Below, one piece after another: positions 39,232-48,135 of a stretch of 64,000 nt of DNA; position 1 is the first letter of the stretch, and every line of letters begins with the position of its first letter. Below the pieces are notes generated by a model. The model saw nothing but the letters and a program-made list of their open reading frames with translations, had not been told where the DNA came from and ran no database searches. The DNA comes from Rhizobium nepotum 39/7 (GTDB lineage: Bacteria > Pseudomonadota > Alphaproteobacteria > Rhizobiales > Rhizobiaceae). The translations under genes were made by a program, and so were the position numbers. Location: contig NZ_JWJH01000004.1 in NCBI RefSeq assembly GCF_000949865.1, positions 1 through 64,000 of the forward strand. The letters are read 5' to 3'.

Positions 39232-39660
39232 ATGAAAACAAACATGGAGGACGCCTTGGAGACATTCCGGCTGGACGACAGGCTGGCGCGCGACAGTGTG
39301 CTTGTGACGCGTTTGGGACTATGTGAACTGCGTTTGCAGAATGACAGCCGCTGGCCCTGGCTGGTGCTGGTGCCACAGAGAGGCGGTGCCAGCGAATTGT
39401 TCGATCTCACCCCGCTCGATCAGGCCGTTCTGACGTTCGAGACCAATCTCGTCGCCTCCGCGCTGAAAGACGTCACCGGTGCCACGAAGATCAATGTGGG
39501 CGCGCTGGGCAACATCGTCCGGCAGCTTCACGTTCATATTATCGCCCGCAACGAAGGCGACACCTGCTGGCCCGGCCCCGTCTGGGGCCACGGAACGCCG
39601 GTGCCTTATGGTGCGGGCGAAAAGGAAACCTTGATGAAAAAAATCTCCGGCGCGCTCTGA
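39232..39660 (+). CDS. HIT-family (histidine triad) protein
   Basis: A 142-aa nucleotide hydrolase/transferase-like protein with the triad in QLHVHIIAR. The WPWLVLVPQRGGASELFDL segment is typical of this small HIT subgroup. ATG 39232 is chosen; ATG 39244 is also possible since neither has a good ribosome-binding site. Its stop overlaps nudC (TGATG), so the two are co-translated and share a nucleotide-hydrolysis theme. Confidence 0.82.
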   Translation: MKTNMEDALETFRLDDRLARDSVLVTRLGLCELRLQNDSRWPWLVLVPQRGGASELFDLTPLDQAVLTFETNLVASALKDVTGATKINVGALGNIVRQLHVHIIARNEGDTCWPGPVWGHGTPVPYGAGEKETLMKKISGAL

Positions 39661-40622
39661 TGATCTCCATGACTATTTTTGAAACCACCGCCCCCCATCC
39701 CGAAGCAAGCCTGCTGACAGCCTTTTCCAAAAACGCCCTCGACCGTTTCGCCGAAAAACGAACGGAAGATTGCGTTGCCGATGCGCTGAAGGTGGATGGC
39801 ACCCATATTTTCGCCTTCTCCGGCAATCGGCTTGTTCTGAAGCACGACGAGCAGGTCATCGATCCCCTGTTTTCCGCCTATGAGCTGGCCGAATTGCAGC
39901 CGGATTTCGATAATGCCGTTCTGCTTGGATATCGCGAAACCGGCGAACCCAGAATTGCGGTGCCGGTGGCTGTTGCGGAAGATCGGCTGGCGAGCCACTA
40001 CAAGCTGGCCGACGCGCGGACCCTTTATCGCGACCATCTTCTCGACGAAGAATTGCTGAGCGAGGTTGCCCAGGCCGTCAGCCTCACGCATTGGAATGCC
40101 GACAATCGTTTCTGCGGACGGTGCGGCGGCACAATGGAACCACGCATCGGCGGCTACAAGCGTATCTGCGCCGCCTGCAATCACACCATTTTTCCCCGAA
40201 CCGATCCCGTCGTCATCATGTTGACGATCGATGTCGAGCGCGATCTTTGCCTGCTTGGCCGTGGTGCCCATTTTGCACCCGCCATGTATTCCTGCCTCGC
40301 CGGTTTTGTGGAACCGGGTGAAACGATCGAGCAGGCCGTTCGCCGCGAGACGCATGAGGAATCCGGCGTCGAAATCGGGCGCGTGCGGTATCACGCATCC
40401 CAGCCCTGGCCGATGCCGCATACGCTGATGATCGGCTGTTATGCCGAGGCGCTGTCGTTCGATATTTCCCGCGACGAGATCGAGCTTGAGGATTGCCGCT
40501 GGTTCACACGGGCGGAAGTCGCAAAGATGCTGGAGACGGCAACGGGCGAAGGTTTTTCTGCACCTCCGGGCGGCGCCATCGCACACCGGCTGATGCGCGA
40601 CTGGGTGGAATGGAGCAAATGA
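39660..40622 (+). CDS. nudC: NADH pyrophosphatase / NAD-capped RNA hydrolase NudC
   Basis: A 320-aa Nudix hydrolase that cleaves NADH and removes NAD caps from RNA. It has the zinc cysteines Cys152, Cys155, Cys170 and Cys173, and a Nudix box over 215-238 (GFVEPGE and REtheESG). The ATG at 39660 overlaps the HIT stop; a second ATG at 39669 is possible. Confidence 0.93.
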   Translation: MISMTIFETTAPHPEASLLTAFSKNALDRFAEKRTEDCVADALKVDGTHIFAFSGNRLVLKHDEQVIDPLFSAYELAELQPDFDNAVLLGYRETGEPRIAVPVAVAEDRLASHYKLADARTLYRDHLLDEELLSEVAQAVSLTHWNADNRFCGRCGGTMEPRIGGYKRICAACNHTIFPRTDPVVIMLTIDVERDLCLLGRGAHFAPAMYSCLAGFVEPGETIEQAVRRETHEESGVEIGRVRYHASQPWPMPHTLMIGCYAEALSFDISRDEIELEDCRWFTRAEVAKMLETATGEGFSAPPGGAIAHRLMRDWVEWSK

Positions 40623-40648
40623 CGCCCCTGCGGCATTTCCCGTAAAGG

Positions 40649-40670
40649 CGGCGGGTTTATCCCCGCCGCT
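40649..40670. terminator. Hairpin between convergent nudC and pheA
   Basis: GCGGCGGG (40649-40656) pairs with CCCGCCGC (40663-40670). T-runs are poor on both strands, so this is a weak, possibly bidirectional terminator. Confidence 0.45.
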
Positions 40671-40676
40671 TCAGGC

Positions 40677-41564
40677 TCAGCTCTGGTTGAGCTTGCCGCG
40701 CATGGCATGGCCCTTGTAAACGCCGAGAATATGGACCTTTTCGGAAAAGAAGCGCAACTCGTCCAGCGCATGCCGAACCGGTTCGTCATCCGGATGGCCT
40801 TCGATATCGGCATAGAACTGCGTCGCCACAAATTTTCCGCCAAGCTGATAGCTCTCGAGCTTCGTCATGTTGATACCGTTCGTCGCGAAACCGCCCATGG
40901 CCTTGTAAAGCGCGGCCGGGATATTGCGGACGTTGAAAACGAAGGTCGTGACGACGACTTCCTCGGGAGATTCGTCGCGGGACGGGCGCTCGGCCCAGTT
41001 CTCGTCACGGGACAGGATCACGAAACGCGTGACGTTGTTTTCCGAATCCTCGACATTTTCAGCCAGAATATCGAGGCCGTAGAGACCGGCGGCAAGACGC
41101 GGCGCAAGCGCCGCCATGCTGCGGTCGCCCTTTTCGGAAACCAGCCTCGCAGCACCGGCCGTATCGCCGGCCACGACAGGCTTCCAGCCATTCGAGCGGA
41201 TGATTTTCCGGCACTGGCCAAGCGCGTGGATGTGGCTGTGAACGGTGCGGATCTCATCTTTCTTCACACCCGGCATCACCATCAGCTGGAAGCGGATCGG
41301 CATGAAATATTCGCCGATGATATGAAGGCGCGATTCAGGCAGCAGATGGTGAATGTCGGCAACGCGACCGGCCAGCGTGTTCTCGATCGGGATCATGCCG
41401 AGATCGGCTTCGCCGTTTTCGACGGCGTTGAAGGCGTCCTCGAATGTCGGGCACGGCAAAGGCTCCATATCCGGGAACATGTCGCGGCAGGCCATGTCGG
41501 AATTCGCGCCAAATTCGCCCTGAAAGGCAATGCGGTTTGTGCTCAAGGTCATGGAATTGTCCAT
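40677..41564 (-). CDS. pheA: Prephenate dehydratase
   Basis: Converts prephenate to phenylpyruvate in phenylalanine synthesis. The 295-aa monofunctional enzyme has FQGEFGANSDMAC at the N-terminus, the catalytic TRF in NNVTRFVILSR and a C-terminal ACT domain with the ESY motif (KLESYQLGG) for Phe feedback control. It lacks the chorismate mutase domain of the E. coli PheA fusion. The start overlaps the kdsB stop (TAATG). Confidence 0.95.
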   Translation of the reverse strand: MDNSMTLSTNRIAFQGEFGANSDMACRDMFPDMEPLPCPTFEDAFNAVENGEADLGMIPIENTLAGRVADIHHLLPESRLHIIGEYFMPIRFQLMVMPGVKKDEIRTVHSHIHALGQCRKIIRSNGWKPVVAGDTAGAARLVSEKGDRSMAALAPRLAAGLYGLDILAENVEDSENNVTRFVILSRDENWAERPSRDESPEEVVVTTFVFNVRNIPAALYKAMGGFATNGINMTKLESYQLGGKFVATQFYADIEGHPDDEPVRHALDELRFFSEKVHILGVYKGHAMRGKLNQS

Positions 41565-42319
41565 TAAAGAGTTCTGCTTGCGAGAATGTTGCGGGCCTTT
41601 TCCAAGTCGTGCGGCGTATCGACACCGAGCGGCACGGAACGGACGATTTCGGCGTCGATGCGCATGCCGGCTTCCAGCGCGCGCAACTGTTCCAGCCGTT
41701 CGCGCTTCTCCAGTGGCGAGGGCTGAAGGCTGACGAACCTTTCGAGGGCGGCGCGGCGGTAGGTGTAGAGCCCGATGTGATGATAAAGCGGTCCGTCGCC
41801 ATAGGGCGCGGTCGCGCGCGTAAAATAAAGCGCGCGCAATCGTGTTTCGGAAAGCGGGCTGCCAACTATTTTCACCACGTTCGGATTGGTTTTTTCTTCC
41901 TCGTCGGTGATCTCGACCGTCAGCGTGGCAATGTCGACGGCGGCATTTTCCAGCGGGCGCAAGGAGGCACGAATAGTTTCCGCCTCGATGGTTGGAAGGT
42001 CGCCCTGAACATTGATGACATATTCGGCGTTGCCATAAGGATCGGCCTTCTGCAACGCTTCGAAAATGCGATCCGAACCGGACTGATGGTCGTCCCGCGT
42101 CATCATCACGTCGAAACCGGCATTTTTCACAGCCGCAAAAACCTGTTCGTCATCGACCGCAACGACTATTCGCTCTGCGCCGGCCTCACGTGCTCTCAAC
42201 GCCACTTGCACGATCATCGGCTTGCCGCCAATATCCGCAAGAGGCTTGCCGGGAAGCCGCGTTGATGCCATCCGTGCCGGTATAAGGACGACAGCTTTCT
42301 CGAAATCCCGATTCTTCAT
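41564..42319 (-). CDS. kdsB: 3-deoxy-manno-octulosonate cytidylyltransferase
   Basis: Activates Kdo as CMP-Kdo for lipopolysaccharide inner core synthesis. In 251 aa it has [27 protein letters not shown] in part near the N-terminus and the [10 protein letters not shown] metal/nucleotide motif. The start is ATG 42319 behind AAGGG; seven upstream codons are excluded. It forms a translationally coupled pair with pheA. Confidence 0.95.
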   Translation of the reverse strand: MKNRDFEKAVVLIPARMASTRLPGKPLADIGGKPMIVQVALRAREAGAERIVVAVDDEQVFAAVKNAGFDVMMTRDDHQSGSDRIFEALQKADPYGNAEYVINVQGDLPTIEAETIRASLRPLENAAVDIATLTVEITDEEEKTNPNVVKIVGSPLSETRLRALYFTRATAPYGDGPLYHHIGLYTYRRAALERFVSLQPSPLEKRERLEQLRALEAGMRIDAEIVRSVPLGVDTPHDLEKARNILASRTL

Positions 42320-42412
42320 CCGACACCCTTCAAATCCCATCCGAAAAGTGTCAAAACGTCACGGAGTGGGGAACATTATTCAAGTTGCGCAGGCTGTGCA
42401 AAAGCCATAGCT

Positions 42413-42442
42413 TTCGAACAATTTCAAGATGCCCGATTATAT
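42413..42442 (+). promoter_or_regulatory. Candidate promoter of the cytochrome c gene
   Basis: TTCGAA (42413-42418) and TTATAT (42437-42442) lie 18 bp apart, 28 bp before the start codon. It is a moderate match only. Confidence 0.35.
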
Positions 42443-42469
42443 GGAGCGGATGCGAGGGAGCGCATATAG

Positions 42470-43042
42470 ATGAATTCTTATGTAAATATGGGCGTTGGGG
42501 CGTTTCTGGGTACGGTTTTCGTCCTGATGTCGGTGTCAATTGCGTCTGAGGGCATTTTTCATGCTCCCGCCCCGGAGAAGGAAGGTTACGCCATCGTTGC
42601 GGAAGCGAGCAGCGGCGACGCTGCGGGCGAACCTGCCGCAGCGGCAACACCGATCGCGCAATTGCTCGCCGGTGCGGATGCCGCCAAGGGCGAAGCGGTC
42701 TTTAAGAAATGTACGAGCTGTCATACCGGAGAGAGTGGTGGTGCAAACAAGGTCGGCCCCAATCTCTTCGATATCGTCAACCGGCCGATCGCCAGCCATG
42801 AAGGTTTCAGCTACTCCGCAGCGATGAAGGATTTCTCCAAGGGCAGTTCCGTGCATTGGGATTACGAGCATCTCAGCCACTTCCTCGAAGGCCCGAAGAA
42901 ATACATCGCCGGTACGGCAATGGGTTTTGCGGGTGTGAAGAAGGAAACGGAACGAGCCGACCTCATCGCCTATCTGCGTACGCTGTCGGCAAACCCGGCA
43001 CCGCTGCCGGATCCGGCTGCGGCTCCCGCGCCGACAAACTGA
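42470..43042 (+). CDS. cycM: Membrane-anchored c-type cytochrome CycM
   Basis: A 190-aa cytochrome with an uncleaved N-terminal membrane anchor ([18 protein letters not shown]), the haem-binding CTSCH (81-85) and the likely axial Met150 (GTAMGF). It carries electrons from the bc1 complex to the aa3 oxidase in rhizobia. The C-terminus is Ala/Pro-rich. GAGGGAG precedes the start. Confidence 0.92.
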   Translation: MNSYVNMGVGAFLGTVFVLMSVSIASEGIFHAPAPEKEGYAIVAEASSGDAAGEPAAAATPIAQLLAGADAAKGEAVFKKCTSCHTGESGGANKVGPNLFDIVNRPIASHEGFSYSAAMKDFSKGSSVHWDYEHLSHFLEGPKKYIAGTAMGFAGVKKETERADLIAYLRTLSANPAPLPDPAAAPAPTN

Positions 43043-43066
43043 CGGACCATCTGATTTCATAGGAAA

Positions 43067-43093
43067 AGCCCGGCATCGCTGCCGGGCTTTTTG
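43067..43093 (+). terminator. Terminator downstream of cycM
   Basis: AGCCCGGCA and TGCCGGGCT form a 9-bp stem with a TCGC loop, followed by TTTTT. Confidence 0.88.
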
Positions 43094-43122
43094 ATTCTGC
43101 GGTGCGTTTGCTTTTTACGAGA

Positions 43123-43851
43123 TCAGAAACCCTTGCCGCCACGCAATTCGGAAATGACCGTTCCGATCATGATCTTGATATCCAGCCAGACCGAAAAATT
43201 GTCGACGTAATAAAGATCGGACACGATCCGTGCACGCGCCTTGTCGCTGCGGTCTGTCGGGCCGCGCAATCCCCGCATCTGGGCAAGACCGGTAATGCCC
43301 GGCCGCATCCGGTGCCGCAGGTGGTAATGGGGAACAAGTTCCTCATAAAGACGGCCGGCGGCCAACATGCCGATGGCATGGCAGCGTGGTCCGACCAGCG
43401 ACATGTCGCCTTTCAATACGTTGATAAGCTGCGGCAACTCGTCGATATTCGTGCGGCGAAGAATGGCACCGATCCGCGTTATCCTCGGATCGTTCTTCAC
43501 TGTTTGCGCCACCCCGGTGGCATCGCCCAGTTCGGTCCTCATCGAACGAAACTTATAGACGCGGATCTTCTGCCCGTTCATGCCCCAACGGACCTGCGAA
43601 AACAGGACCTGCCCCTTGCTGTCGAGCTTGATCAGCGCTGCGACGGTCAGCAATACGGGGGCGAGTGCGACAAGGGCGATGGACGCCCCTGCAATATCGA
43701 TCGTTCTTTTGAGCGCGAACTGGCTGCGCAGGAACGCCGATGTGTTGTTTTCCAAAACGGAAGGTTGCGTTTCCGGCGCGTCGAAAGTGACGGCCGTGGG
43801 ATAAGGGGCGCCGTAAAAAACGGCATGCGATGAGCCTTTAGTACCCAGCAT
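43123..43851 (-). CDS. ExoY/UppE-like undecaprenyl-phosphate sugar transferase
   Basis: A polyisoprenyl-phosphate hexose-1-phosphate transferase that starts exopolysaccharide repeat units. The 242-aa protein has one membrane segment (TIDIAGASIALVALAPVLLTVAA region), then KFRSMR, RRTNIDELPQLINVLKGDMSLVGPR and RPGITGLAQ, the family core. No other polysaccharide genes are nearby. ATG 43851 is chosen; a TTG at 43884 is an alternative. In A. tumefaciens an unlinked UppE paralogue at this kind of location is reported to act in unipolar polysaccharide synthesis; identity with it is from memory. Confidence 0.87.
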   Translation of the reverse strand: MLGTKGSSHAVFYGAPYPTAVTFDAPETQPSVLENNTSAFLRSQFALKRTIDIAGASIALVALAPVLLTVAALIKLDSKGQVLFSQVRWGMNGQKIRVYKFRSMRTELGDATGVAQTVKNDPRITRIGAILRRTNIDELPQLINVLKGDMSLVGPRCHAIGMLAAGRLYEELVPHYHLRHRMRPGITGLAQMRGLRGPTDRSDKARARIVSDLYYVDNFSVWLDIKIMIGTVISELRGGKGF

Positions 43852-44152
43852 AATATGGAGCCCTGAAAAGTTATTTTGATACAAGAAAATTAATTAATAT
43901 GATCAGTTAATAATTCATTCACTATAAAAAGTCATCCGAAATGTAACCGACTTTGCGCAAATAGCAATCTACGGTTAACGTCGGCGCACGCATATGTTGT
44001 AAACGCAAGCGCCGCCCCCGCTTGTGGCTGCGATGGCCGTCGATCCGATGTCATCAAGCCTTTGGAAAACGGAGGATGTGCGGGAAAGGCGACAAGATCG
44101 CTGTCGTCTCACCGCCTGCCAGATACCCGGCCGCCCGGCCACCTGAAGACGA
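43852..44152. other. Gene-free spacer, AT-rich near the glycosyltransferase start
   Basis: 43880-43945 is strongly AT-rich (includes TTAATTAA), in contrast to the surroundings, and probably holds the promoter of the minus-strand glycosyltransferase. The remainder has a 7-bp inverted repeat GTCGTCT/AGACGAC (44103-44109, 44147-44153) at the end of the PBP gene. No coding sequence seen. Confidence 0.5.
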
Positions 44153-46459
44153 CTAATTTCCCATCAGAATATCAAGCAGGGTCGTCTGCTTTGGCCCTGT
44201 AGTGGCAGGCGCCCGGCCGCCGATATCGGCTGGAGGCACGGGTCCGTTGCCTGCTGAATAGCCGGGTTCGATGTCGCGGGAGGGAATGTTTCCCGGGGGC
44301 ATGGGCACACCCGGCTGACCGGCATTCGGCGAAACGGGTGCTTCGGGATAGGCGCGGGTATTTGGCGCTCCGCCACCGCCAAGTGCATTGGAGATGATCT
44401 CGCCGATAGAGGAGGAGGGAGCGCTCTCAGGCGCCGGCTGCTGCATTTCCCCGAGCGGCGGCACGCTGCCCGCGCCGAGACCGAAGAGCGGCGAGGGCGA
44501 GAGCCCGGAATGGGCAGCGGTCATGAAATCCTTCCAGGCCTTCGCCGGCAGCCCGCCGCCCGTGACCTTTTTCATCGACGCGCCGTCGTCGTTGCCGAAC
44601 CAGACGCCGGTGGTCAGATTGCTTGTGTAGCCGACGAAAAGCGCGTCGCGAAAGGACTGCGTCGTGCCGGATTTTCCGGCCGCCTGCCAGCCTTGCAGGC
44701 GCGCGGCTTTGCCCGTTCCCTCGGTGATGACGCGGGACAGCATGCCGTTCATGGTCGCGGCGATTTCTTCGCTCAGCACGCGCGGCGGGTTGTCGTATCT
44801 GTTTTCGTAAAGAACCTTGCCGTCGGCATCGGAGATGCGTTTGACGATATGCGGCGTCGCCTTGTAGCCGCCATTCATGAAGGGAGCATAGGAGGCGGTC
44901 AGCTCCATCAGCGACACTTCGGAGGTGCCGAGCGCGATGGAGGCATTGTTCTGTAGCTCCGATTCGATGCCCATGCGATGCGCCACCTGCGTCACCCGCT
45001 CCGGCCCGACTTCCATCACCAGCTGCGCCGCGATCGTGTTGAGCGAATTGGCGAGCGCAGTGGCAAGCGTCACTTCGCCACGATATTTTTTCTCGTAATT
45101 TTCCGGTGTCCAGTTTCCAATCCGGACAGGTCCGTCATTGCGAATGGTGTAAGGGGTAAGCCCCGATTCGAGTGCAGCCACATACACGAACGGCTTGAAC
45201 GCCGAGCCGGGTTGCCGTTTCGCCTTTACGGCGCGGTTGAACTGGCTTTCGGCATAATCCGCCCCGCCGACGACGGCTCGGATCGCGCCCGTGCCGTCGA
45301 TGGAAACGAGGGCCGCCTGCGAGGCGCCCTGTTTTTTGCCATCGCCCTGCAGAACATGGGTCAGAGCTTTTTCGGCATCGCGTTCAAGATTGGGGTCGAT
45401 GGTCGTGTCGACGACAATGTCCTGCTTGACGTCGCCAATCAGACCGCGGACCTCCTCCAGCACCATATCGGCTGCATAATGTTCGGCGCCCGACCAGAAA
45501 CGTTTCGCCTTGGTCGGCGGCTGCGACATCGCGGTCTTGATCTCGTCATCGGTGATGAAGCCGACATCGCGCATGGATTTCAGCACGACCTGCGCCCGCT
45601 CCTCCGCCGCCTGCGGGTCGCGTGCCGGTGAAAGGCGCGAGGGAGCTTTGAGAAGCCCGGCGAGCGTCGCAGCTTCTCCGAGATTTACGTCGCGTGCGGA
45701 TTTGTTGAAGTAGCGCCGGGACGCGGCTTCGACGCCATAGGCATTGGACCCGAAATAAACGCGGTTGAGATACATCGCAAGGATCTGGTCCTTGGTGAAT
45801 TCATGTTCCAGCCAAAAGGATAGAAGCACTTCCTGAACCTTGCGTTCCAGCGTCCGGTCCGGCGAGAGAAACAGGTTTTTCGCCAGCTGCTGCGTCAGCG
45901 TCGAGCCGCCCTGCACGGTTCGCCCCGTCAGCACATTGGTGACGATAGCGCGCCCGAGACCAAGGGGATCGACCCCGAAATGAGAGTAAAACCGCCGGTC
46001 CTCGATCGCCATCACCGCCTGCGGAAGGTAAGGCGACATGTCTTCGAGTGCGAGAGCCTCGCCGCCAGTGGTGCCGCGATTGGCAAGCACGCTGCCGTTC
46101 ACCGAAACGATCTTCACATTCGGCGGGCGTTCGGGAATGGTCCAGCTGCTGGCACTCGGCATGCGTGCGCCGTAATAAACGACAAGACCGGCAACGCCGA
46201 TACCGCCCCAGATGCCAAGCACGACGCACCAGTAAACGAGGGAACGGACGATGCCCGTCGGGCCACGGCCGGAGCTGCGGCTGCGCTTTTCCTTCTTTTG
46301 CGGTTTGGCGCGGCCGGATGTGGGCTTCGGTTTCCTGGCGGGTTGCTTTGCGGTCCCGCTGATGCGCTCGCTGGCATCGAGGCGCAGGTCATCACCGGAC
46401 TCGTGGAAATCCCCGAAGGAAGGTTCTACCCGATCGCGTGATTTACCCTTGCCTGCCAT
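44153..46459 (-). CDS. Class A penicillin-binding protein (PBP1b type)
   Basis: A 768-aa bifunctional peptidoglycan synthase. It has a basic cytoplasmic tail of about 85 residues and one membrane segment (SLVYWCVVLGIWGGIGVAGL). A GT51 glycosyltransferase domain (EDRRFYSHFGVD; GGSTLTQQLAKNLFL) follows, then a transpeptidase domain with the SAFK active site, SLN and KSGTTQ. The C-terminus is Pro/Gly-rich. Position agrees with the gene called PBP1b1 in A. tumefaciens, from memory. Confidence 0.92.
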   Translation of the reverse strand: MAGKGKSRDRVEPSFGDFHESGDDLRLDASERISGTAKQPARKPKPTSGRAKPQKKEKRSRSSGRGPTGIVRSLVYWCVVLGIWGGIGVAGLVVYYGARMPSASSWTIPERPPNVKIVSVNGSVLANRGTTGGEALALEDMSPYLPQAVMAIEDRRFYSHFGVDPLGLGRAIVTNVLTGRTVQGGSTLTQQLAKNLFLSPDRTLERKVQEVLLSFWLEHEFTKDQILAMYLNRVYFGSNAYGVEAASRRYFNKSARDVNLGEAATLAGLLKAPSRLSPARDPQAAEERAQVVLKSMRDVGFITDDEIKTAMSQPPTKAKRFWSGAEHYAADMVLEEVRGLIGDVKQDIVVDTTIDPNLERDAEKALTHVLQGDGKKQGASQAALVSIDGTGAIRAVVGGADYAESQFNRAVKAKRQPGSAFKPFVYVAALESGLTPYTIRNDGPVRIGNWTPENYEKKYRGEVTLATALANSLNTIAAQLVMEVGPERVTQVAHRMGIESELQNNASIALGTSEVSLMELTASYAPFMNGGYKATPHIVKRISDADGKVLYENRYDNPPRVLSEEIAATMNGMLSRVITEGTGKAARLQGWQAAGKSGTTQSFRDALFVGYTSNLTTGVWFGNDDGASMKKVTGGGLPAKAWKDFMTAAHSGLSPSPLFGLGAGSVPPLGEMQQPAPESAPSSSIGEIISNALGGGGAPNTRAYPEAPVSPNAGQPGVPMPPGNIPSRDIEPGYSAGNGPVPPADIGGRAPATTGPKQTTLLDILMGN

Positions 46460-46609
46460 CCAGCCGAAGTCGCTCCTTATATTCGCAAAACCATGCGTAA
46501 CCCCGTATGGGCTTCAGGCTTCTATGCCTGCGTGATCCTTAATCCAGGATGAAGAGTTTAAATGCGGCAATTTAAGGCGGGGTTAAGCCCTCGCCGGATC
46601 AAATCGGCG

Positions 46610-47068
46610 TCATTGGCAGACGTCGACCCATTCCGCTTCCGTCAGTCGCGCCATCATGTCGGGCGAAATCCGCACCGCCGCATTGGTGGCACCCGCCGCC
46701 GGAACCACTTCACTATGGTTTTTCAGGGATATGTCGCAAAACACCGGAAGCGGCGAAGGCAACCCGAAAGGGCACACGCCGCCGACGGGATGGCTGGTTA
46801 CCGCGACAACCTCTTCCGGCCCGAGCATGCGCGGTTTGGCCCCGAAGCGATCGCGGAACTTGCGATTGTCGAGCCGCTTCGTGCCGGCGACAACGACGAG
46901 GAGAATGCTGTCGCCTGCCTTCAGGCAAATCGTCTTGGCAATCTGGTCGGGGTCGACGCCGTGCGCTTCGGCAGCCAGCGCGACCGTCGCCGAACTCGCT
47001 TCCGTTTCGATCACGGCAACTTCGGGCGAATTTTTGATGAAGAAGGCTCTGACGGATTCGATGGACAT
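46610..47068 (-). CDS. YbaK/ProX-family aminoacyl-tRNA deacylase
   Basis: A 152-aa editing-domain protein that hydrolyses mischarged tRNA (Cys-tRNAPro or Ala-tRNAPro in characterised relatives). It has the conserved KTICLKAGD lysine region and GGVCPFGLP, the substrate-binding loop. Which mischarged tRNA it acts on cannot be told. Monocistronic. Confidence 0.85.
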   Translation of the reverse strand: MSIESVRAFFIKNSPEVAVIETEASSATVALAAEAHGVDPDQIAKTICLKAGDSILLVVVAGTKRLDNRKFRDRFGAKPRMLGPEEVVAVTSHPVGGVCPFGLPSPLPVFCDISLKNHSEVVPAAGATNAAVRISPDMMARLTEAEWVDVCQ

Positions 47069-47187
47069 GCGTATTTATTAGGCGGTAAGCGAGGATCCTT
47101 CAAGGTGTCGTGAAATAGCTATGCATTTTACGCAATGCTGCGCTGCGATGAAACGCATGTTTTTTAAGCGGGGAACCTGTATGTTCA

Positions 47188-47307
47188 AAACATCGAAGCG
47201 ACGCACTCCTCCTCCCAGCGTCGCCCGATTGGACTGACAATACTCCTCCTCCCAATTGTCAGTCAGTTTCAAGAACCCGGCGCACCTCCTCCCGCGCCGG
47301 GTTTTTG
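47188..47307 (+). ncRNA. Alpha-r14 / NfeR1-type small RNA with three CCTCCTCCC loops
   Basis: Three stem-loops in tandem each expose an anti-Shine-Dalgarno sequence. SL1: GCGACGC/GCGTCGC (47198-47204, 47218-47224). SL2: GACTGACAAT/ATTGTCAGTC (47232-47241, 47255-47264). SL3: AACCCGGCGC/GCGCCGGGTT (47274-47283, 47294-47303), which with TTTTT is the terminator. All loops contain CCTCCTCCC. This is the architecture of the alpha-r14 family, whose S. meliloti member NfeR1 silences transporter mRNAs. The 5' end is approximate. Confidence 0.85.
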
Positions 47308-47382
47308 CTGTTTAAGGCCTTGTTTCTTGCAGTTTTTGTCTCCCGGACGCTCACAAAGATTGCCCGTCTTTTTCAAAGAAAC

Positions 47383-47410
47383 TTGACTTTTAGCCCCTGC
47401 CAACCTAGGT
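47383..47410 (+). promoter_or_regulatory. Candidate cspA promoter
   Basis: CTTGACT (47382-47388) and CTAGGT (47405-47410) are 16 bp apart, giving a 5' UTR of about 135 nt, a length usual for cold-shock mRNAs. The UTR contains ACCTT/AAGGT around a T-run (about 47450-47465) and the perfect palindrome GCACTGCGCGCAGTGC (47505-47520). Confidence 0.45.
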
Positions 47411-47551
47411 GTTCGCGCATCGATATTTGTTTGACGACCAGAGCTTCGGTACCTTTTTTTAAGGTGCGCACGACGATCTTTCCTTCAAATTCGACCCCAA
47501 GACCGCACTGCGCGCAGTGCAAATATAATGTGCCAACGGAAGGAAATCGTT

Positions 47552-47761
47552 ATGGCGACTGGTACAGTAAAGTGGTTCAACGCAACCAAGGGCTACGGCT
47601 TCATTCAGCCTGACGACGGTTCGCAGGACGTATTCGTTCACATCTCTGCTGTTGAGCGCGCTGGTATGACCTCCCTCAACGACGGTCAGAAGCTCTCCTA
47701 CGAACTGACGCAGGACCGCCGCTCGGGCAAGATGTCCGCAGGCGACCTCGTCGCTTCCTGA
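47552..47761 (+). CDS. cspA: Cold shock protein CspA family
   Basis: A 69-aa OB-fold RNA chaperone with RNP1 KGYGFI (13-18) and RNP2 VFVHIS. The start at 47552 follows GGAAGGA. It has its own long leader and terminator, and lies between two small-RNA loci. Confidence 0.96.
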   Translation: MATGTVKWFNATKGYGFIQPDDGSQDVFVHISAVERAGMTSLNDGQKLSYELTQDRRSGKMSAGDLVAS

Positions 47762-47802
47762 TAAGTGGTCTGGCCCCAACGGGTCACTCGCATGAATATG
47801 AA

Positions 47803-47827
47803 AGGCCGGATTTTTCCGGCCTTTTTC
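47803..47827 (+). terminator. cspA terminator
   Basis: AGGCCGG (47803-47809) pairs with CCGGCCT (47816-47822), followed by TTTTC. Confidence 0.88.
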
Positions 47828-47919
47828 TTTTGGAAGACGCTCCGGAGCCGACCGATCTTGAAAAAACAGGCGCGCATACCAATATAGGGTTCAGCAGTGC
47901 TCCACACGGACTGTCAGGC

Positions 47920-48115
47920 TGGTGCTTTTAAAAGCGCCGCTGTTGTCGTGTTAACCAAAGATTAACCGAAACAGATGATCCTGATCGTGAAAGCAGCGTC
48001 GATATATTGGCGCGCTCTGGAGCATCAGACCGTTTCAACGCTTTGACCACGGATGTACTGGCACTGACGAAAAACGGATGGAAAGGTCGGGCTTGCCCCG
48101 GCCTTTTTGTTTTTT
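47920..48115 (+). ncRNA. Candidate small RNA ending in a strong terminator (motif copy B)
   Basis: The 414-bp gap between cspA and the dipeptidase has no coding frame I would support. It contains CACGGATGTACTGGC (48049-48063), identical to 19155-19169, and 21 nt later the terminator GGTCGGG/CCCGGCC (48085-48103) with a 12-nt T-rich tail. AACGGA recurs between motif and terminator in both copies. Upstream there is a GGTGCTTTT/AAAAGCGCC hairpin (about 47921-47938). The 5' end is unknown. Confidence 0.5.
48085..48115 (+). terminator. Terminator of the motif-B transcript
   Basis: GGTCGGG pairs with CCCGGCC (one G-U) around CTTGC, followed by TTTTTGTTTTTT. No plus-strand gene ends here apart from cspA, which already has its own terminator. 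Confidence 0.82.
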
Positions 48116-48135
48116 GATTCCCAAAAACGAAAAGA

